A DNA stretch of 64,000 bases, taken from contig NC_082694.2 in the NCBI RefSeq assembly GCF_949987515.2, positions 65,904,080 through 65,968,079 of the forward strand, given 5' to 3'. Source of the DNA: Delphinus delphis (lineage: Eukaryota; Chordata; Mammalia; Artiodactyla; Delphinidae). Both the position numbers and the translations under genes were made by a program. Below are positions 47,469 to 59,680 of the stretch, piece by piece (positions within the stretch are counted from its first letter, which is position 1; every line of letters starts with the position of its first letter). Below the pieces are notes generated by a model. That model worked only from the letters and a program-made list of their open reading frames with translations. It ran no database searches and was not told the DNA's origin.

Positions 47469-48440
47469 TAATAACAAATTCAATTTCTTGATCAAATATA
47501 GGGTTATTCAGATTCTTCTCGGGTCAACTTTGGTAAGTTTATATTTTTCAAGAAATTTATCCATGTCATATAACTTACAAAATTTGTTGGCATTAACTTG
47601 TTCATAGTAGTCTCTTATTAGATCTCTAATGTTTATAAAATATGTGGTGATAACTCTTTTATCAGTGATGATATTGGTGATTTGTGTTCTCACTCTTTTC
47701 TCCTTGCCTAGTTTGACTCTGGGTTTGTCAATTTTGTTGATCTTTTCAAAGAAAGAGTTTTTGCTTTGTTAATTTTCTCTACTGTTTTTCTCCTTTATTA
47801 ATTTCTGCTCTTTATTTACTTCTGCTTGTTTCAGGTTTTCTTATTTCCCTTATGATATCACCTTTGACGCATGATTATTTAGAAGTGTGTTTAATTCTGG
47901 ATACTGGGGGTTTTCTTAAATATTGTTATTGATTTCTAATTTTATTTCTATTGCGGTTAGAGCATACCCTATGTGATTCGATCCTTGGAAATAATATTGT
48001 TTTATGGCCCAGCATATTGCCTATTTTGATGAATGTGTATCATACATCTGAAAAGAAAGTATATACTGCAGTTTATAGATGTAGTGTAGTATCAATATAT
48101 GTGTCAATTAGATTGAGGTGATGGATAGTGTTATTAAGATATTCTACGTTTTCACTAACTTTTTTGTCTAGTTTGTCTATTAATTGATGAAAAATGCATG
48201 CTGAAATCTCTCAGTACAATTGTGGGATTGTTCTTTTCTTCCTTTAATCCTGTTAAGTTTTGGTTCATATATTTTCAGGTTCTCTTATTAGTGCCTACAC
48301 ATTTATGATTTTATTTCTTCCTGATGTATTTTTACCAGTATTAAATGCCCCACTTTATCCCTGGTAACACTCTTTGTTATGACGTCTGACTAATCAATCT
48401 ACTAACGTTCATCCCAACCTTCTTATGCTTACTGTTTGTA

Positions 48441-48673
48441 TGGTATATTTCTTTTTTTTTTTTTTTGCAGTATGCGGGCCTCTCACTGCTGTGGCCTCTC
48501 CCGTTGCGGAGCACAGGCTCTGGACGCGCAGGCTCAGCGGCCATGGCTCACGGGCCCAGCCGCTCCGCGGCATGTGGGATTTTCCCAGACCGGGGCACGA
48601 ACCCGTGTCCCCTGCATCGGCAGGCGGACTCTCAACCACTGCACCACCAGGGAAGCCCTGGTATATTTCTTTT
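48441..48673 (-). mobile_element. CHR SINE (short form) with TSD
   Basis: The TSD TGGTATATTTCTTTT is at 48441-48455 and 48659-48673. The body runs GCAGTATGCGGGCCTCTCAC to CCACCAGGGAAGCCC. Confidence 0.95.
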
Positions 48674-48698
48674 TATCTATTTGTTTTCAAATTATTTG

Positions 48699-48884
48699 TG
48701 CCTTTGTATTTTTTTAAAACAGCTGTTTATTTTATTTTATTTTATTTTTTAAATTTTCTTCGCTGCACTGTGCAGCATGTAGGATCTTAGTTCCCTGATC
48801 AGGGATAGAAACTGCACACCTTGCATTGGAAACACGAAGTCTTAACCGCTGGACTGCCAGGGAGGCCCCTATGCCTTTGTATTT
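48699..48884 (-). mobile_element. Older CHR-family SINE with TSD
   Basis: The TSD TGCCTTTGTATTT is at 48699-48711 and 48872-48884. The body reads CACTGTGCAGCATGTAGG, CCCTGATCAGGGATAGAAAC and GGACTGCCAGGGAGGCCCC. It is diverged from the short form. Confidence 0.88.
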
Positions 48885-49410
48885 AAAGCATGTCTTTCAT
48901 AGGCAGCATATAGTTGAGTCTTGCTTTTTTATCAGTTTTGTCAATCTCTGCCTTTTATTGGAATTAAATTAACATTTAACTATTAATATGCTTGGATTTA
49001 GGTCCATTTTGTTTGTTTTATCCACTATTCCGCCTTAATTGATTTCTGTTGATTATTTGAATATGTGTTCGTATTCCATTTTAACTTACCTATTTTGTTA
49101 GCGGTTGTCTAGGAATTATAATGCACATACCTCACCTTTCACTTTCTATTGTACCACTTCATTGTAAAATACAGAAAATTTGCAACCATATAGGTCCCTT
49201 TAATTCCCTCCTACTTTTCCTTACATTACAGTTGTCATATGAATTATATCTGCATACATTTGAAACCTCTGCTGACAATGTTATAATTTTTGCTTTAAAC
49301 ACATGTGTGTATTTTAAAGAATTTAAGAGGAAAGATAGTCTTATGTGTTTATTCAGGTATTTACTATATGCCATTTCCAAAAATTCAGTTTTCCATTTCA
49401 TTGCCCTTCA

Positions 49411-51378
49411 AATTAAAGAACTTCCACATAGGAAGAACACTATGACATAAATCACAGCAAGATGCTTTGGAAACCATAAACAAGACAAAGGACAGCGAAG
49501 GAAACCATAAACAAGACAAAAAAACCAACCCTCAGAATGGGAGAAAATAATTGCAAACGAAGCAATGGACAAGGATTAATCTCCAAAATATACAAGCACC
49601 TCATGCAGCTCAATATCAGTAAAACAAACAACCCAATCCAAAAATGGGCAGAAGACCTAAATAGACATTTCTCCTAAGAAGACATACAGATTGCCAACAA
49701 ATACATGAAAGGATGCTCAACATTACTAATCATTAGAGAAATGCAAATCAAAACTACAATGAGGTATCAACTCACACCAGTCAGAATGGCCATCATCAAA
49801 AAATCTACAAACAATAAATGCTGGAGAGGGTGTGGAGAAAAGGGAACCCTCTTGCACTGTTGGTGGGAATGTAAATTGATACAGCCACTATGGAGAACAG
49901 TATGGAGGTTCCTTAAAAAACTACAAATAGAACTACCATATGACCCAGCAATCCCACTATTGGGCATATACCCTGAGAAAACCATAACTCAAAAAGAGTC
50001 ATGTACCACAATATTCATTGCAACACTATTTACAATAGCCAGGACATGGAAACAGCCTAAGTGTCCATCGATGGATGAATGGATGAAGAAGATGTGACAC
50101 AATCTTCTTTATATATATCTTCTTTATATATATGTATACAATATATGCAATGAAATATTACTCAGCCATAAAAAGAAATGAAATTGAGTTATTTGTAATG
50201 AGGTGGATGGACCTAGAGTCTGTCATACAGAGTGAAGTAAGTCAGAAAGAGAAAAACAAATACCGTATGCTAATGCATATATATGGAATCTAAAAAAAAA
50301 AAATGGTACTGATGAACCTAGTTGAATGGCAGGAATAAAGATGTAGACATAGAGAATGGACTTGAGGACATGGGGTGGGAGGGGGAAGCTGGGAGGAAGT
50401 GAGAGAGTAGCATTGACGTATATACACTACCAAATGTATAGCTAGGTAGTGGGAAGATAGCTAGTAGGAAGCAACTGCATAACACAGGGGGATCAGCTCG
50501 GTGCTTTGTGACCACCTAGAGAGGTGGGATAGGGAGGGTGGGAGGGAGATGCAAGAGGGAGGGGATATGGGGATATATGTATACATATAGCTGATTCACT
50601 TTGTTAATACAGCAGAAACTAACACAACATTGTAACGGAATTAAACTCCAATAAACATGAAAAAAAGAAAACAAAAAACAGTAAATTGAAAAGATAGCTA
50701 CACCCATAGCAGCATTATTTACAATTGCTAAGACATGAAAGCAACCTAAGTGTTCATGGATAGATGAATGGATAAAGAAAATGTGGTACATATCTACAAT
50801 GAAATATCTTGCAGCCATAAAAAAGAAGGAAACCCTGCCATTTGTGACAATATGGATGAATCTTGAGGGCATTGTGCTAAGTGAAATAAGTCAGACAGAG
50901 AAATAATCTCACTTATATGTGGAAGCTAAAAATAAATAAAACCAAACTCATAGAAAAAAGATCAGATTTGTGGTTACCTGAGGCAGGGGATGGGATTGGG
51001 GGAACTGGATAAAGGTGGTAAAAAGGTATACACTTACAGTTATAAAATAAGTAAGTATTGGGGATGTAATATAAAACATGATGACTGTAGTTAACATTGC
51101 TGTGTGGTATACTTGATAGTTGCTAAGAGAGCAAATAGTAAAAGTTCTTACAAGGAAAAAACATTTTTTATAACTATATGAGGTGATGAGTGTTAACCAA
51201 ACCTCTGGTAACCAAACCTCTGGTAACCAAAATGGTAATCATTTTGCAGTATATGTGTGTCAAGTCATTATGCTGTACCACTTGAACTTATACAGTGCTG
51301 TTTGTTAATTATATCTCAGTAAAACTGAAAAAAATAAAATAATTTTCCACTACATTAAAAAAAAATTAAAGAACTTCC
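49411..51378 (+). mobile_element. L1 insertion with a possible 3'-transduced old L1 piece
   Basis: One perfect 15-bp TSD, AATTAAAGAACTTCC (49411-49425 and 51364-51378), flanks two joined elements. 49440-50675 is a young L1 ORF2 C-terminus and 3' UTR, with ORF2 remnant 49705-50097 (130 codons, [20 protein letters not shown]). 50690-51345 is a clearly older L1 3' end in the same orientation. AATAAA at 51333-51338 is followed 18 nt later by the terminal poly-A. The young L1 shows an internal loss near 49470-49520, leaving two GAAACCATAAACAAGACAAA copies. Confidence 0.8.
51191..51231. repeat. Short 15-bp tandem repeat
   Basis: AACCAAACCTCTGGT is repeated about 2.7 times within the older L1 piece. 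Confidence 0.9.
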
Positions 51379-51859
51379 TTTATCATTTCTTCTGAGGCAT
51401 GTCTCTACATGGTTTCTCTTAGTTTTTGTTTATCTGAAATGTCTTTATTTTACCTTTATTCTTGAAATCTTCACTGGATATAGAATTCCAGGTTGACATC
51501 TCTTTCTTTCAGTGCTTTAAAGTTATTCCACTGTTTTCTGTCCTCCATGGCTTCTGATGACAAATTTGTCATCATTGTCACCACTGTTCCCTCTATTTAA
51601 TGTGTTATTTTTCTCTACTTTCTTTCAAGATTTTTTCTTTATCTTTAGTTTTCAACAGCTTGATTATGATGTGTTTAGTTATGGTTTTCTTACTTTGCTT
51701 GCTTCTTGAATTCATAAATTTATCATCAAATTTGGGGAGTTTGGGGCCATTATTTCTTCAAATGCTTTTTCTGCCCTAGTATCTTGATCCTTTCCTTCTG
51801 GACCTTCAATTACACATAAGTCAGACCTTTTGATATCACATCACGTGTCACCCTGTGGT

Positions 51860-52100
51860 TCTATTCTTTACTTTCTTTTTTTTTTTTTTTTTTTTTGTGG
51901 TACGAGGGCCTCTCACTGTTGTGGCCTCTCCCATTGTGGAGCACAGGCTCCGGACACGCAGGCTCAGCAGCCATGGCTCACGGGCCCAGCCGCTCTGCGG
52001 CATGTGGGATCTTCCCGGACCGGGGCACAAACCTGTGTCCCCTGCATCGGCAGGCGGACTCTCAACCACTGCACCACCAGGGAAGCCCATCTATTCTTTA
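51860..52100 (-). mobile_element. CHR SINE (short form) with TSD
   Basis: The TSD TCTATTCTTTA is at 51860-51870 and 52090-52100. A long T tail is at the left and the body ends CCACCAGGGAAGCCC. It interrupts the old L1 ORF1 region. Confidence 0.94.
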
Positions 52101-52560
52101 TTTTCAATGTTTTATTCAATCTGTTCTTGACTTGGATACTTTTTATTGATCTTATTCTTTCCTCTCATTTCACTTATTCTTTCCTCTGTCACCTCCGTTC
52201 TGCTCTTAAGCCCATCCAGTGAATTTTTTTATTTCAGATTTTATATTTTGCAACTCCAAAGTTTCCATTTGTTTCTTTTTTATAACTTCTGTTTCTCTCT
52301 TGAGATTTCCTATCCTCTCATTGATTTCAAGTGTGTTTTCCTTTATCTCATGGAGCATAGTTTAGTAGCTGCTTTAAAATCTTTTTCTTTATAATTTCTA
52401 CATCTAGGTCACTACAGCATTGGCACCTGTCAGTTGTGTTTTCTCTTGAGAATGGGTCACATTTTTTTACTCTTTTATTTTGAGAAGTTTGGAATTATAT
52501 CCTGGACAAAGTGAATGTTATGTTGGGTAGACTTTGTGTCTGTTATAATCCTCTGGGGAA

Positions 52561-53110
52561 TGTTGATTTTTTTTTTTTTAAAAAAGCTGGAATCAACCTG
52601 ATTAAGTTCAGACTATGCATTCTAGCTCACCTTTTGTGGAAGTGATTCAAATCTCAATTCGTTTCTTTGAGCCTCTGCTGTGCTGGTTTGGATCCATGCC
52701 ACACAGCTGTAATACAGATGGGTTAGGCTAAGACTTGTGCAAGTTTACTTACATAATTAGAGGATCTCATTCTCTGGTGCCCTCTCTTCTCTGCTTCTTT
52801 CCCCTGGTGTTCTCCCCCGAGGTCTGTAGGAACTCCTTTCCCAGAAAGATGGCAGGGTTTCCTTCAGTCATCTGCACCAGGCCACTTCATGACTGGGGCC
52901 CACCCTCATGGCAAAAATGTGAGAGACAAATATCAAAGACCTGGAAATTCACCCTCGTGCTTGCTTCTCCAAGTTTTGACTTCCCCATACAATTTTCCAG
53001 CCTTTGTTTTCAGATTCTCAGGTAGTTGTTTCCAGAGGTTATAGCTATAAGAAGCTCAAGAGGTGGGCTGTATAGGGGGCTTCTTACATTGCCATAAAGG
53101 AATTGGAACT
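52561..53110. other. Unassigned, possibly L1 5' region
   Basis: The stretch follows the ORF1 remnant directly and could be decayed L1 5' UTR. No gene is seen. Confidence 0.35.
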
Positions 53111-53338
53111 CCTGTGTAATTTTTTTTTTTTTGCGGTACGCGGGCCTCTCACTGTTGTGGCCTCTCCCGTTGCGGAGCACAGGCTCTGGACGCACAGGCT
53201 CAGTGGCCATGGCTCACGGGCCTAGCCACTCCACGGCATGTGGGATCTTCCCAGACCGGGGCATGAACCCGTGTCCCCTGCATCGACAGGCGGACTCTCA
53301 ACCATTGCGCCACCAGGGAAGCCCCCTGTGTAATTTTT
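53111..53338 (-). mobile_element. CHR SINE (short form) with TSD
   Basis: The TSD CCTGTGTAATTTTT is at 53111-53124 and 53325-53338. The body runs GCGGTACGCGGGCCTCTCAC to CCACCAGGGAAGCCC. Confidence 0.95.
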
Positions 53339-54149
53339 AAAAGCTGAAAAACAAGCAAAATTAAAACAAGGCAATGTAGAGATGCATAAATATGTGATAA
53401 AGCTATTTTTCAATAAAAGCAAGAGAGTGATAAACACAACATTCTGATGTTGGCCTCCTCTAGGGGAGGTGAGGGAGTGGCATCAGGGAGGAAATCATAG
53501 GTACCTTCATAAGTATTGGTAAGTTCATAACCTTGGTGGTAGGGTCTTGGGTGTTCATGAGATTATGATATTTTATAACCTATATAGCTTACATATTCTC
53601 TTATATGTATCTAAAGTGGCCTAATTTAAAAATTAAAGAATGTGTTGGTTTGTATAGTTTAAAGAGTTTGGTTACCTATTGTCAAACCATCCTTAGGAAG
53701 ATTTCTATTAACTGAGAGACCCACTGGGGGAAAAAAATCCTGTTCTTAAATATGTCTGAAGCTCACTTGTCTTGAGAGGATGATGACTACTCTTCAAAAA
53801 AAAAAAAAGCATTAGGAAAATTCACAGGAAATTGTCTTGGTATATATTAAAGTTATTTCTAAGAGCATTTATACACACACCCATACATGTTTATCTTCTC
53901 CATTTCCAAAGATAACCCAGTCTATGAACTTCCATGTAGAACACCAGCACAATTGGTGGGGGGGCGCGTCTTGTCTGTGGGATAAGTGCCCTTAATCCTG
54001 TGTCCAGGCAGAAGTAGTTGGATCATCCAGCTGTGTATTCTTACAGCTATCCATCTCTGAGTGGGAGCAATACAAGAAAGGTTAGAACAAGATTATTGGA
54101 GTCAGAGAAATAAATAATATCTTTGTATAATGCTTCATGATTTAAATCC
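53339..54149. other. Unassigned, no gene
   Basis: This is AT-rich sequence with poly-A at 53797-53808. No coding frame or repeat was recognised. Confidence 0.4.
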
Positions 54150-54305
54150 CTTCCCACATATTTTTCATTTTATTCAACAAAGTATCGTTATACCCATTTG
54201 ACAGAAGAGGAAACTGAAGTTCTAAATGCTTAGAAAACTTCCTCAGGCTCACATGGCTAATAAGGGGCAGAATAAGGACTTGAGCTGGGATCTTCTGCAG
54301 TCATT
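54150..54305 (-). mobile_element. MIR copy
   Basis: CCATTTGACAGAAGAGGAAA, CACATGGCTAATAAGGGGC and TTGAGCTGGGATCTTCTGC follow antisense MIR. Another MIR-like scrap lies at 54590-54670 (CTACTGCATGCCAGGCCTGG). Confidence 0.7.
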
Positions 54306-54779
54306 TAACTTTGGGGCTTTTTTTTCTTCTGAAGTCTTTTAACTTTTGTACATCTTCTCCACACATTAATAAGAACTTGCCAATAAAAAGACTTGCTGGT
54401 TATATATGTCTGAAACACTGAAAGCAAACTTAAATTAGTTTCTTTATTGAAGGACTTCTTGGAGTCTTTTGTGAATCTTCATAAAGTCTATTCAATATGA
54501 AATATTTTCCAAAACAGTTTGACCTCATAATTTGTTATTCATGGAGACTTCTCCACGGAACATGCTTGAGAATAGTTGACATGTGACATTCATTCCACCA
54601 ACACTCATAAGATTTTTATAGAATACCTACTGCATGCCAGGCCTGGCACGAGGTGTTGGCAGACCAAAGATACTAAGATCTAAGTATTGGTAGGCCCCCA
54701 GGTCCTCTTTGATCCGCACACTCCCTGAAATATGCAGCTGGGGTCACGAGAGTTGTTTGTACAGCCCGGGGTTAGTCAC

Positions 54780-55166
54780 TGCTGTGGACTGATTGTGTTT
54801 CCCCAAAATTAGGGTTTGAAGCCCTAACCCTCCATGTGACTGTATCTGGAAAAAGGGCGTTTATGCAGGTAACTAAGGTTAAACGAGGTCATAAGGCTAG
54901 GGCCCTACTCCAGTAGGCCTGTGGCCTTATACGAAGAGAAAATGAGAGAGAGAGAAGTCTCCCTCTCTCTCTGCCACTCTCTGCCATGTGAGGACACAGC
55001 AAGAAGGCTGCTGCCTGTAAGCCAGGAAGGGAGTCTTCACCAGAACTGGACCATGCTGACTTCCAGATCTTAGACTTCTCGCCTCCAGAAATGTGATGAA
55101 GAAAATGTCTGTTGTTTAAGCCCCCCAGTCAGTGACATTTTGTTGCATCCAGAGCAGACTAACACA
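54780..55166 (+). mobile_element. Near-complete MLT1-like (ERVL-MaLR) solo LTR
   Basis: The LTR starts TGCTGTGGACTGATTGTG and ends GCAGACTAACACA. In between lie CCCAAAATTAGGGTTTGAAG, CTGCCATGTGAGGACACAGC and CTGTTGTTTAAGCC in the consensus order. Its length of about 387 bp is normal for the family. It is noncoding. Confidence 0.85.
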
Positions 55167-55329
55167 GTTGCCCATATCAATAGAGGACAGAGGGAAGGAC
55201 TGAATCAAACTCATTTTATAGGCACTGATGGGAGCAGAAGAACAGGCTTGAACCACCAACTATATACCTCTTACCTGCTTCTCATCCTAGTTCTGAGGCT
55301 TGATTCACTAGCTCACACAGTTCTCACCT

Positions 55330-56337
55330 TAAGAACTTTAACAGTTAGTGTCCAAAATATACAAACTGTGCATACAACTCAATATCAAAAAAAAAAAAAC
55401 CAAGAAATGGGCAGAAGACTTAAGTAGACATTTCTCCAAAGCAGACATACAGATGGCCAACAGGCACATGAAAGGTATTCAATACCACTAATTATCAGAG
55501 AAAGGCAAATCAAAACCACAATGAGGTACCACCTCACACTGGTCATAATGGCTATCATCAAAAAGTCTACAAATAATAAATGCTAGAGAGGGTGTGGAGA
55601 AAAGGGAACCTTTGTACACTGTTGGTGGGAATGTAAATTGGTGCAGCCACTATGGAAAACAATATGGAGGTTCTTTAAAAAACTAAAAATAAAGCTACCG
55701 TATGATCTGGCAATCTTACTCCTGTGCAGATATCTGGAAAAGATGAAAATTCTATTTCAAAAAGATATATGTACCCCACTGTTATAGCACTGCTGTTTAT
55801 ATTAGCCAAGAAATGGAAGCAACCCAAGTGCCCATCAACAGATGGTTCAAGAAGATATATACATATACAATGGAATATTGCTCAGCCATAAAAAAGGATG
55901 AAATATTGCCATTTGCAGTGATATGGATGGACCTAGAGAATATCATCCTAAGTGGAGTAAGTCAGAAAGAGAAAGACAAATGTTAAGTGATAAGATATCA
56001 CTTACACATAGAATCTACAAATTAATACAAATGAATCTATATATAAAACAGAAACAGACTCACAGACATGGAAAACAAGCTGGTTACCAAAGCGGAAAGG
56101 GAGGGGGGAGGGATAAATTTAGGAGTGTGAGATTAACAGATACAAACTATAATATGTAAAATAGATAAGCAACAAGGATTTACTGTAGAGCACAGGGAAC
56201 TGTATTCAATGTCTTATAATAACCTATAATGGGAAAGAATCTAATATATATATAAATATATATAACTGAATCACTTTGCTGTGCACCTGAATCTAACACA
56301 ATATTGTAAATCAACTATATTTCAATTTAAAAAAAAT
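55330..56337 (+). mobile_element. L1 3' end, plus strand, 5'-truncated
   Basis: GCAGAAGACTTAAGTAGACA, ACCACAATGAGGTACCACCT, CCGTATGATCTGGCAATC and TGAATCACTTTGCTGTGCAC run from ORF2 late region to the 3' UTR, ending in ATTTCAATTTAAAAAAAATA. The frame is broken by several stops. Confidence 0.88.
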
Positions 56338-57040
56338 AACTTGATATCAACTCTTTTTGCCATTTTTCTAGCTCCTGTGCCATTTTTCTCACTAGACCCA
56401 AGAGATACCCCAGCAGCAAGACTGGTTTTTATCCTGAATATCAGGTAGACCTTCTATCTTTCTTTCTTTATCAAGAGAGCAGAGTCTTCTCCTGCCTTTG
56501 TTTTTTTTTTTTTTTTTTTTTGCAAAGTGAGGCAAGTAGGACATAGAAGAAAAGAAATAAACCAAAGAGCCCTCCGCAAAGTGACAGGTGGGAAAATTGT
56601 TTGGCCTTTTCTGCTGCACACACAAGCAAGATGTCAAATTCTGTAAACCCTTCCTGCCTGAGAAAGTGAGTCTACAGGCTGTTCCCTGGGAAAGCCATTA
56701 GCAATTTGGAGAGCAAGAAGGTGAGCCCAGTAGGTGTGAGGTCTGTGCAGGTGGAGGCTGCCTTTCCAGCCTGTCTTCTGTTTTCCACATCAAGATTCTC
56801 CTTCTTCGCAAAGCGGCAGACCACCTCCTCCAGCAGCGGACACCCAGACCTGCCGCCTGTCCCCCAGAGCCTTCTCCTTCCTTTCTGGGCTCTCAGAGCA
56901 GTAGCTGAACTGAGGGCACAGATCTGATGTCCCACCCCTGGCCCTCACCCCTGCAGGCCCCTCTGAGCCTGGCCTGTCATTCATAAGAGCAGGTCCTCCT
57001 CTTAGAGGGTGTGGGGCTTCTGCACCATCCTTTCATGGCC
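56338..57040. other. Unassigned; holds one possible noncoding exon edge
   Basis: A poly-T of about 20 lies at 56502-56521. AGCAAGAAG|GTGAGCCC at 56716-56731 would be a usable donor and lies about 3 kb upstream of the CAPN13 coding exon, so it could end a 5' UTR exon. Nothing else supports it. Confidence 0.25.
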
Positions 57041-57044
57041 AAAA

Positions 57045-57260
57045 TGATAAGAATGTTAATTATACTAATAACCACTGTCGACTGACTGCTTTCTGCTTCC
57101 CAGTCACAGTGCTAAGTATTCGACAAGCATGGTTTTGTCTGAGTCTTCCAACAACTCTATAACATGCATTTTAATGGCATCTCCATTTCACAAAGGAGGG
57201 AAGTGAGTCTTAGAAGGGGGATTCCTAAAGTCAGCTGGTGCACTGCCCAGTGGTGGGCAG
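57045..57260 (-). mobile_element. MIR copy
   Basis: CACAGTGCTAAGTATTCGAC, TCTTCCAACAACTCTATAAC, ATCTCCATTTCACAAAGGAG and GGAAGTGAGTCTTAG are antisense MIR. Confidence 0.7.
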
Positions 57261-58199
57261 TGAGGGCCCTGCAGATGAGCCTGGGAACTGATCCCCAATT
57301 ATAAGGCCCTTTTGCAAGATTCTGATAGAGAAGTCAAGCCAAACTGTTCAGACTCATTTTTACCTGCAGTTAAGAGCTGCTTAATAACAGTCTCATGATT
57401 GTAGGTGGGTGGCTTGGCAGTGTTTTATTGACTCCACTATCCCTAAGGATGTGTACAGATGGTGGATCCATGGTTTTCACAACTCTCCCTTATCAGGTGT
57501 CATTGCCGTTGTCTTCAATTGGCAGCCAACTTCTGTTAACATTTTCTTGTTCTTGAGCGATACCTTACTGTTATTTCAGCTTTATCACTATTTATGTAGT
57601 TTGTTGTAGGTTCTCCTCTTAACCCTACAGGGAGTGGTGAGGTACACTGACGTATTTTCACCTGTTATTTTCCAAGAGCCAGATTGAAGAAATGTATATA
57701 TCATACTGGGCTAAACCAAAGGAAATTGCTCATATTCAATCACTTTTACCTTAGGTTAAACCATATGATACTGACTATATTCAACCATTTTTGACCTATA
57801 GAAATGGCAGTTTCATATGGTCCAACCTAATAGTTCAAATATAAATTATTCTTACCTCTTTTGCTAGATAATTGTATGCATCATTCCCTCCAAATATGTG
57901 TGTACAGTGATACTTATTGGTGCTATTTTGCCGATGAATTTGTGTTATCTAAATAATTTGCAACATACTACTATTATATGTTAACCGTAAGAAAATTATG
58001 TTATTTTTTAAGTTTGCACATTTTTCCTGTGATCCAAGATCCTGATTGTAGCTCATATTCTTTCTTTATGAGTTGTTCTTTCATGTTCCTCTCCAGTTCT
58101 TTATCATTACCTGATTCCTTTTTCGCTGTGAAGTGGTTGTGGATAGGACATACGGACCTTCCGGTCTTTTGTGTCACCTTTATAGACCCTGGTCAAAGA
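57261..58199. other. Unassigned, no gene
   Basis: No frame with exon borders and no clear repeat were seen. The sequence is moderately AT-rich. Confidence 0.4.
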
Positions 58200-58204
58200 A
58201 GATT

Positions 58205-58545
58205 GAAAAGCACGACTTTATGGGCTAAAGAGGTTTTTCAAGTCCCACAGCTAGTAAGTGTGGATTAGGATTCAGATCCAAGCCAGCTTGCCTTGCAGAT
58301 GGAGGATGTGATGCATGTTTTGGTAAATGGCATCAATTACACCCCAGTGGCTTCCTGGACAAGAAAACCCAGGCTACCTTGACTGCTCTTTAGAGAAATT
58401 AAGACGCCAACATTTACTGAGTGGCTGCTGTTTGCCAGTCACTCTGTTCAGTCTGTTAGGTCCAATGTCATTTAATACAGCAATAAACCCTCTGAGATTG
58501 GTATCATTAATCCACACAGGTGGAGAGATAGGTTCACGGGCTTGA
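58205..58545 (-). mobile_element. Two MIR fragments
   Basis: 58215-58290 reads CAAGTCCCACAGCTAGTAAG and GATTCAGATCCAAGCC. 58395-58540 reads ACATTTACTGAGTGGCTGC and AATCCACACAGGTGGAGAG. Both follow antisense MIR. Confidence 0.6.
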
Positions 58546-58617
58546 ATACTAACGTACTATTGCAGAACCGGTAGGTAGGTGGTGAGAGCAGAGAGCAAAC
58601 TTCAAAGCTCATTTGAT

Positions 58618-59437
58618 TGTTCACTGTACTGCCTCTTCTTCCTCCCCCACATCCTCAACCTCCCGCCCCTATATTCATCATCGGATCCTATGGGTTCGAC
58701 CTAAAAAATGACTCTGGAATCTGTCTCTCCACCATCTTCACTACCACTGCTCTACCACTGTCTCTCCCGTGGACAAATACGCAGCAGCCTCCGAGCCTCT
58801 GCCCCGTCTCAGACCCTCCCCATCCCGCTGTATGGCCTCCAACTTGCTCCACGATCCCATACACAGATCTGACCATAAGCCACCTCTCCAGTGGCCCTGC
58901 AGTGCTTGCAGGGCATAACACGAAAGCAGTCCAGTTTTCCAACCTACCTTCCTGGCCTTGTCTGCCAAAACTCTCTACTCCCAACCCTCACTCCACTGCC
59001 TCTCCAGCCCCTCCCACCCCCTCTAACACCCATGACTTCTCCAACCCAGTTCGTGGTCCTCCATGTAGTTGCTACTCAGGGCACCTGAAGGGACTTTTTT
59101 TTTTTTTTTTCTTAACCTACCTGCCAGTTCTCCACCTGGCAAATTCTTCTTCCCTCAAGGCCAATTCCAACGTCAGTGCTTGTGGGAGAACCACCCCAGA
59201 CTCTCCTTGGCAGTTCCTAGCTTCGCCTCTTTATATCCATCCACAGGACTCTGTACACATTTTTAATTAGACAGTTGCTGTTGAATGAGAGCTTGTTGTT
59301 GAAATGTCTAATCTATTTTTCCCACTTGATAATGAGCCCCCAGGGGATAAAGATCGTGTCATATTTATCTTTGGATTGCCGGCATTCAGAAAAGTGCTTG
59401 GTGTAAAGTCAGCCCTCAATAAATGTTCATTCATGTA
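58618..59437 (+). mobile_element. Long L2 3' end just upstream of CAPN13
   Basis: CTCTCCCGTGGACAAATACG, CAGCAGCCTCCGAGCCTC and GACCATAAGCCACCTCTCC lead to the tail GAGCCCCCAGGGGATAAAGA ... AGTGCTTGGTGTAAAGTCAG and AATAAATGTTCATTCATG. A poly-T run interrupts it at 59094-59111. A 217-codon frame across it is accidental. Confidence 0.75.
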
Positions 59438-59504
59438 TGAATAGTCTCTCATGCACGTAAGAGCATCCTGAGAAGCTGTTCAGCACAGCAGCCTGAAAAC
59501 TGAA

Positions 59505-59680
59505 CTAGAAGGAAGGATGCTGGGATTGTAGTCCGGGATCACCTACCAACTGGCTGTGTCACCAGGGATAGCACTGATCTGGGTCTCAGTCCCCTCACTT
59601 GTAAAAGTGGGGGACATCTGAGTGCCTTTCAAGGGTTCACATCTAATGATGCAAAGGACTTGATGGCTTACCCCTAAAAA
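59505..59680 (+). mobile_element. MIR fragment next to the CAPN13 exon
   Basis: AACTGGCTGTGTCACCAGGG, GGTCTCAGTCCCCTCACTTG and AAAAGTGGGGGACATCTGAG follow MIR sense core. It ends about 20 bp before the acceptor. Confidence 0.6.

Larger units (their letters stand above)
45390..52560 (-). mobile_element. Second large old L1 (ORF2 to ORF1), heavily interrupted
   Basis: Antisense ORF2 runs 45390-49425 (GGAGTTCTTTTTATATTCTG, GTCAATTTTGTTGATCTTTT) and ORF1/upstream runs 51364-52560 (AAATGTCTTTATTTTACC, GGAAAGGATCAAGATAC on the minus strand). It is interrupted by SINEs at 47109, 48456, 48712 and 51871, and by the plus-strand L1 composite at 49426-51363. About 5 kb of L1 remains after removing these. 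The 3' end is missing at 45390. No long frame survives. Confidence 0.8.

Noticed and set aside
58617..59270. 217-codon Pro/Ser/Thr-rich frame
   Set aside because: It lies across an L2 and a poly-T run and looks accidental.
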